From: Erwinia sp050410775
GTDB taxonomy: Bacteria > Pseudomonadota > Gammaproteobacteria > Enterobacterales > Enterobacteriaceae
Direction: 5' to 3' (one strand)
Length of the DNA: 64,000 nt
NCBI RefSeq assembly: GCF_050410775.1
Contig: NZ_CP191229.1
The notes under the pieces are model-generated. The model saw nothing but the letters and a program-made list of their open reading frames with translations. It did not search any database and was not told the origin of the DNA. Both the position numbers and the translations under genes were made by a program. Below, one piece after another: positions 60,063 through 64,000 of this stretch. Within the stretch, counting starts at the first letter, position 1; each line of letters opens with the position of its first letter.

Positions 60063-61154
60063 CTACAGCATGATCGTCATCAGATAGCCGATAAACAGCG
60101 CCAGATGGGCGGTGCCGTTAAGCACATTGGTGCGGCCGGTCGAGAACGAAATCTGGCACAGCAGCAGGGCGGCCATCAGCATCACCATCTGCGGCGGCTC
60201 AAGGCCAAAGATAAGCTGCTGGCCGGTCAGCGTGGCGATAATCGAAACCGTCGGCACGGTCAGCGAGATGGTCGCCAGCACGGAGCCAAAAAAGAGATTC
60301 ATGGCGCGCTGTACCTGATTCGCCAGCACCGCCTTGATCGCACCCAGGCCTTCCGGCGAGAGGATCAGCAGGGCGATCAAAAAGCCGGTGAACTGCGCGG
60401 GCGCGTTCACTTCCGTCAGCAGCGACTCCAGGGTGTAAGCGTTCATTTTGGTGACTGCAATTACGGCAATCAGATGAACGATCAGCCAGATCGTATGCCA
60501 CAAGCTGGAATGCACCGAGGGTTTGCCGTGGTGGGGATCGTCACCTTCATCTTCATGTTCATAAACAAACAGGCTCTGGTGCGTTTTGGTCTGAATAAGC
60601 AGAAACACGCCATACATTGCGGCGGAGATGGCGGAGATGAGTAAAGCCTGCGTCACCGTGAAATTACCGCCCGGCAGGGCGTTCGGAAACACCAGCACCA
60701 GAATGCCAAGCGGAAAGATAGCGATCAGATACTGTTTCACACCGGCAAGGTTAACGTACTGCGTGGCGAATTTGCGCCCCCCTAACAGCAGCGAAGCGCC
60801 GACCAGTCCACAGGTTACAATCATAATTATGGAGTAGAGCGTATCGCGCATCAGCGCCGGAGCCGCATCTCCTGTCGCCATCAGCGCGGAAATCAGGCTG
60901 ACCTCAAGTATCACTACCGAGAGGCTGAGGATCAGAGAGCCGTAGGGTTCTCCCAGCCGGTGAGCCAGCACATCGGCATGGCGTACTACGCTAAAGGCGC
61001 TGCTGAGGATCGCCACCAGCGCCAGCAGGTTGATGCCGATAATTACCGGTAAGGCGGCCGACGCTCCCCAGAACCAGAGGATTGCCAGAGCGGCAAGAGG
61101 GAAGATGAGAGAATATTCGGTATGGCGAGTTTTGCCGCTTTCATGCGCACTCAT
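60063..61154 (-). CDS. chaA: Sodium-potassium/calcium:proton antiporter ChaA
   Basis: This 363-residue inner-membrane antiporter of the CaCA family has about eleven hydrophobic segments. The two alpha-repeat regions are present: SLSVVILEVSLISALM (about residues 77-92) and the later ILSPEGLGAIKAVLANQVQRAMNLFFGSVLATI, with the acidic exchanger residues. A histidine- and acid-rich cytoplasmic loop (EHEDEGDDPHHGK) separates the halves. It would expel Na+, K+ and Ca2+ at alkaline pH. In E. coli the same chaA-chaB-chaC order holds. Confidence 0.94.
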   Translation of the reverse strand: MSAHESGKTRHTEYSLIFPLAALAILWFWGASAALPVIIGINLLALVAILSSAFSVVRHADVLAHRLGEPYGSLILSLSVVILEVSLISALMATGDAAPALMRDTLYSIIMIVTCGLVGASLLLGGRKFATQYVNLAGVKQYLIAIFPLGILVLVFPNALPGGNFTVTQALLISAISAAMYGVFLLIQTKTHQSLFVYEHEDEGDDPHHGKPSVHSSLWHTIWLIVHLIAVIAVTKMNAYTLESLLTEVNAPAQFTGFLIALLILSPEGLGAIKAVLANQVQRAMNLFFGSVLATISLTVPTVSIIATLTGQQLIFGLEPPQMVMLMAALLLCQISFSTGRTNVLNGTAHLALFIGYLMTIML

Positions 61155-61556
61155 AGGCGTCGTTTTCCTTATACAGACCGGTTTAGCCTGAGGTCACGTT
61201 GATACCAAAGGCGATGCATTTACCCTTTCGCTGTCAGATTCAAGTATATGACAAGTCGTCAAGTGTAGTGGATCGGGAGTGGGTTTGCCTGTCAGTTTAC
61301 GTAATTTTACTGCTTTTTCATGTTTTTGTGTTTAACGCCATCTTTGACAATGTAATTCATGATAATTTATTGAAATATATAACTAATTAATTTATATATT
61401 TATTGTTTAATGAGCGTTTAATTATCATAATATTGTTATTGTTTCTCTGAAATAGCCTTGTTAAAGGTTTATTGGTTCTTGCGGACGCAAATGGACATCT
61501 GGAAAAAATGGCGCCTTTGCACCAGGCTTATTGTTTCACCCAACAGGAGACGTACT
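61155..61556. other. AT-rich intergenic stretch between chaA and chaB
   Basis: 402 bp with a marked AT-rich core (61300-61450, TTTATATATTTATTG type). An open frame at 61199-61390 encodes a hydrophobic sequence without family character and is not called. Both the chaA and chaB promoters should lie here; such AT-rich DNA is also a typical H-NS target. Confidence 0.4.
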
Positions 61557-61787
61557 ATGCCTTATGATTCACGCTCATCGCTTCCGGACAACGTTAAAAA
61601 CGTGCTGCCGGCTCACGCACAGGATATCTATCAGGAGGCATTTAACAGTGCCTGGGATCAGTACAAAGAGAAGAAAGATCGTCACGGTGATGAATCACGT
61701 GAGGAGGTTGCCCATAAGGTGGCCTGGTCTGCCGTGAAGTCAAAATATCAGAAGGGCGACGATGATAAATGGCACCCTAAAAGTTAA
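61557..61787 (+). CDS. chaB: ChaB, small cation-transport-associated protein
   Basis: This 76-residue protein matches ChaB (76 residues in E. coli): PYDSRSSLPDNVKNVLPAHAQDIYQEAFNSAWDQY, then KDRHGDESREEVAHKVAWSAVKSKY. It is helical and thought to influence ChaA-type transport. CAGGAGAC precedes the start. Confidence 0.95.
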   Translation: MPYDSRSSLPDNVKNVLPAHAQDIYQEAFNSAWDQYKEKKDRHGDESREEVAHKVAWSAVKSKYQKGDDDKWHPKS

Positions 61788-62061
61788 CCTCAGCAGGGCG
61801 ATCGCGCTCGCCCTGTTACGCCCAAGCTTCGCTAAAGCCTGCCTGTAAGAAATTTATTTACCCCCACCTGAAGTTTTGCCTGCCTTAGCCGATGATCTCT
61901 TTAAGTGAAATTTAGCTATTTGTGCCGCCAGCTACCTTGATCGCTGCGGCTGAATGGCTTAGGGTCATGGTTAATAGCGAAACGGTGAGTTTAACAAACA
62001 GGCAACGCTAACGTTGTTGGTCAGGCTCTGACGGTAATGAGATAGAGCAGCAGGAGGGGCG

Positions 62062-62739
62062 ATGCTGACACGAGATTTCCTGTTAAAAGCAGATTGTAAA
62101 ACGGCTTTTGGTGATATTGAGGAATCGCTGTTCTGGAGCTGTGAACAGCGTGCCGCCTCACTGGCCGCGACGCTGGCCTGCCGTCCTGATGAGAGTCCGG
62201 TATGGGTATTTGGTTATGGCTCCCTGATGTGGAACCCCATCTTCGAAGCTGAGGAAGTGGCCGAGGGGACGCTGAGCGGATGGCATCGCGCATTCTGCCT
62301 GCGCCTTACCGCCGGACGCGGGACCGCCAGCCAGCCAGGCCGTATGCTGGCGCTGAAAGAGGGGGGTAGCACCACCGGTCTGGCGTTCCGTCTGCCGGAG
62401 GAGAGGCTGCATGAGGAGCTGGCGCTGCTGTGGAAGCGTGAAATGGTGACGGGCTGCTATCTTCCCAGTTGGTGCGAGCTGGCGCTTAGCGACGGCAGAG
62501 TAGTTACCGTGCTGGCGTTTGTAATGGATCCCCGGCACCCGCTTTATGAGGCAGACTCCTGTCCACGCACCATCGCGCCGCTGATTGCCCAGGCCAGTGG
62601 ACCGCTGGGAAGCAACGCGCAATACCTGTTTCTGCTTGAGCAGGAGCTTGAAAAGCGCGGCCTCTATGATGACTGCCTGACCGATCTGGTGCAGCGCGTA
62701 CGTGACCTTCAGGAGTGCCATAACGGGCTGGTGGGGTGA
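62062..62739 (+). CDS. chaC: ChaC, glutathione-specific gamma-glutamylcyclotransferase
   Basis: This 225-residue enzyme cleaves glutathione to 5-oxoproline and Cys-Gly. It has the family substrate loop VWVFGYGSLMWNP (about residues 46-58) and the C-terminal conserved YLFLLEQELEKRGLYDDCLTDLV. The catalytic glutamate is expected in the LWKREMVTGCY region (about residue 130). It lies 274 bp after chaB, with GGAGGGGCG as ribosome-binding site, and is convergent with the kinase gene. Confidence 0.93.
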   Translation: MLTRDFLLKADCKTAFGDIEESLFWSCEQRAASLAATLACRPDESPVWVFGYGSLMWNPIFEAEEVAEGTLSGWHRAFCLRLTAGRGTASQPGRMLALKEGGSTTGLAFRLPEERLHEELALLWKREMVTGCYLPSWCELALSDGRVVTVLAFVMDPRHPLYEADSCPRTIAPLIAQASGPLGSNAQYLFLLEQELEKRGLYDDCLTDLVQRVRDLQECHNGLVG

Positions 62740-62747
62740 TCCCCACC
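62730..62747. terminator. Short hairpin spanning the end of chaC
   Basis: GGTGGGG, a TGAT loop that holds the chaC stop codon, and CCCCACC form a 7-bp stem, located exactly between the convergent chaC and kinase genes. No T-run follows, so function as terminator is uncertain. Confidence 0.4.
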
Positions 62748-62748
62748 G

Positions 62749-64000
62749 TTACTGGCCTGGGTTGATTAGCCAGGTGCCCGCCCGGTTAACCTCCAGCTGA
62801 TGGCTGTAGACGGCGGTGCCGGTCTGAAGCTCGATTTTATAGCTGCCCGCCGCCAGATTCAGCGAGGCATAGCCGCTCTTGTTCGGCTTCACTTCGGTGG
62901 GCGTCCCGTTAAGCAGCAGGCTGTCTCCGCTTCCCAGCTTCACATAGACCGTCGCCAGCATCGGCACGGCGTCATTTGCCGTCCGGGCTTCGCTCGCCGT
63001 GCCGGCATCCGCCGCGCTTTCCGCCGCGATGGCTGGATTTTCAGGATGCTCCCCGGTCCCGCTACGGTTAAGCCAGGCGATTAGCACCACCAGCACCAGT
63101 ACGGTCACGCCGCTCATGATAACCAGCGGTTTTGAGAGTTTGCGGGCATCACGCGGCGTGACGGGCTCCGCCGAGCCTGCGGCCGGATTGACGGCCATGA
63201 TGACCGGTTCCGGTTCCGGCGTGGCCGGCGGCTCGATCGCGTCCTCAACGATTTCAGTATGGGTGGTGCTGCTAACCAGTTGCTCAACGCTCGCGACAGG
63301 CAGATCGATCAGCGCCGCCAGTTCATCAATCGTCTGGGGGCGATCCTGCGGCCTCATGGTCAGCGCCTGGTCAATGGCGTTTAACAGCGAAAGGGAAAAG
63401 CCCTCCGGCCGGAGCTGGGTAAGCGGCTGATAGCGATCTTCAATACAGCGCACCACGCTCACCGGCGGCGGACTGCCGGTAACCAGCGTATGCAGCACCG
63501 CCCCGAGCGCATAGATATCCGTCCAGGGGCCCTGGTCGGTATCGCTCTCTTCGCTGTACTGTTCAATCGGCGCATAGCCCGGCTTCAGCATAATTTCGGT
63601 TTCATCCGACAAATTGCCGATCTCCTTGCGGGCAGAGCCAAAGTCCAGCAGCACCGGCAGATGGTTATCCTGAATCTGGATATTGTCGAGTGAGATATCA
63701 CGATGCAGATAACCCGCCAGATGGATGGTGTTGATCGCACCGAACAGCGGCGGCAGAAGCTGCCGGATCCAGGCATCATTGATCGACTCCGGACGGCCCT
63801 GCTGCCACTCTTTAAGGGTCATCCCGCTATAGTAGAGGGTGCCCATGTAGGCGGTGCCATTCTCTTCCCAGAAGCGCAGCACGTGCAGCAGGCCGGGATG
63901 ATTAAAGCGGGCCAGCAGGCGGGCTTCCTGGATAAAACTGTTCAGACCGGCGGAAAAAAGCTTCTGATAGCGTTCTCCCCGCAGGACAATCGTCAGGTCC
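62749..64000 (-). CDS. Membrane-anchored Ser/Thr protein kinase (partial, N-terminus outside window)
   Basis: The visible 416 residues contain most of a Hanks-type kinase domain: QEARLLARFNHPGLLHVL (alpha-C region with the conserved glutamate), the catalytic loop HRDISLDNIQ (aspartate and asparagine) and DFGSARK, followed by APIEQY and DIYALGAVLHTL. After a linker of low complexity there is one membrane segment (VIMSGVTVLVLVVLIAW) and a periplasmic PEGA-like domain (VYVKLGSGDSLLLNGTPTEV...YKIELQTG) to the end. The frame stays open to base 64000, so glycine-loop and lysine lie outside. Related kinases occur in type VI secretion loci, which cannot be judged here. Confidence 0.85.
   Translation of the reverse strand, partial: DLTIVLRGERYQKLFSAGLNSFIQEARLLARFNHPGLLHVLRFWEENGTAYMGTLYYSGMTLKEWQQGRPESINDAWIRQLLPPLFGAINTIHLAGYLHRDISLDNIQIQDNHLPVLLDFGSARKEIGNLSDETEIMLKPGYAPIEQYSEESDTDQGPWTDIYALGAVLHTLVTGSPPPVSVVRCIEDRYQPLTQLRPEGFSLSLLNAIDQALTMRPQDRPQTIDELAALIDLPVASVEQLVSSTTHTEIVEDAIEPPATPEPEPVIMAVNPAAGSAEPVTPRDARKLSKPLVIMSGVTVLVLVVLIAWLNRSGTGEHPENPAIAAESAADAGTASEARTANDAVPMLATVYVKLGSGDSLLLNGTPTEVKPNKSGYASLNLAAGSYKIELQTGTAVYSHQLEVNRAGTWLINPGQ

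Noticed and set aside
61199..61390. 63-codon hydrophobic frame between chaA and chaB
   Set aside because: AT-rich DNA gives hydrophobic codons by chance; no ribosome-binding site or family match.
1..64000. CRISPR array, insertion sequence, prophage or tRNA genes
   Set aside because: Reading through the window I found no regularly spaced direct repeats, transposase or integrase frames, or cloverleaf-like sequence with a T-loop; a dedicated RNA scan would be needed to exclude small RNAs.

Overview
The window reads as chromosomal DNA of a gamma-proteobacterium of the order Enterobacterales, most likely Erwiniaceae-like (Pantoea/Erwinia). The support is the conserved housekeeping block ychF - pth - ychH - prs - ispE - lolB - hemA - prfA - prmC - sirB2 - sirB1 - kdsA - chaA - chaB - chaC, whose order is close to that of Escherichia coli, combined with a plant-associated beta-galactan utilisation locus. 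Species level is inference. I saw no rRNA, tRNA, insertion sequence or CRISPR array.

Region 1 (1-10.6 kb) is a complete gan locus: ganK (ABC ATPase, cut by the left edge), ganE-ganF-ganG (binding protein and permeases), ganA (GH53 endogalactanase, periplasmic), ganB (GH42 exogalactanase), an orphan soluble PTS EIIB domain, the outer-membrane porin ganL on the other strand and the LacI-family regulator ganR. Similar 16-bp palindromes lie between ganK and ganE and between ganL and ganR and are probable GanR operators. Region 2 (11.4-17.6 kb) is a second sugar operon on the minus strand: PTS EIIB-EIIC, a GH1 phospho-beta-glycosidase, EIIA and a LamB/ScrY-type porin, facing a LacI-family regulator across two palindromic operators and a probable CRP site.

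Region 3 (17.8-29.6 kb) is a full tellurium-resistance/stress locus. Minus strand: ATP-grasp, phosphoribosyltransferase-TRSP, HAD-phosphoribosyltransferase and CitE-like aldolase, then terW. Plus strand: terZABCDE, a terminator and terF. The minus-strand enzymes match the set proposed in the literature to make a nucleoside-like metabolite. Next to it lies an Hsp70/J-domain pair (hscC and a partner) with a conspicuous 14-bp inverted repeat just ahead of hscC.

Region 4 (33-45.4 kb) is looser accessory DNA with many long gaps: an RluA-like pseudouridine synthase, a YdeP-type molybdopterin oxidoreductase, yaiL, a cold-shock-domain protein, ymjA, the HNH protein yajD, an orphan proX, a zinc-sensing diguanylate cyclase (dgcZ-like), a DUF3313-type lipoprotein and a degenerate GGDEF protein whose 5' part seems separated by a T8 frameshift. 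At 39.7-39.95 kb there are decayed fragments of an rluA-like gene and of yaiL side by side, a relic of the genes found at 33-37.5 kb.

Region 5 (45.5-62.7 kb) is the core block named above. A SulP transporter, a YdiV-like degenerate EAL protein and an unknown small protein lie between ychF and pth, while the SulP gene that E. coli has between ychH and prs (dauA) is absent from that place. The window ends in a membrane-anchored Ser/Thr protein kinase running past the right edge. Starts were chosen from ribosome-binding sites and family lengths; pth, prs and ganF appear to use GTG.
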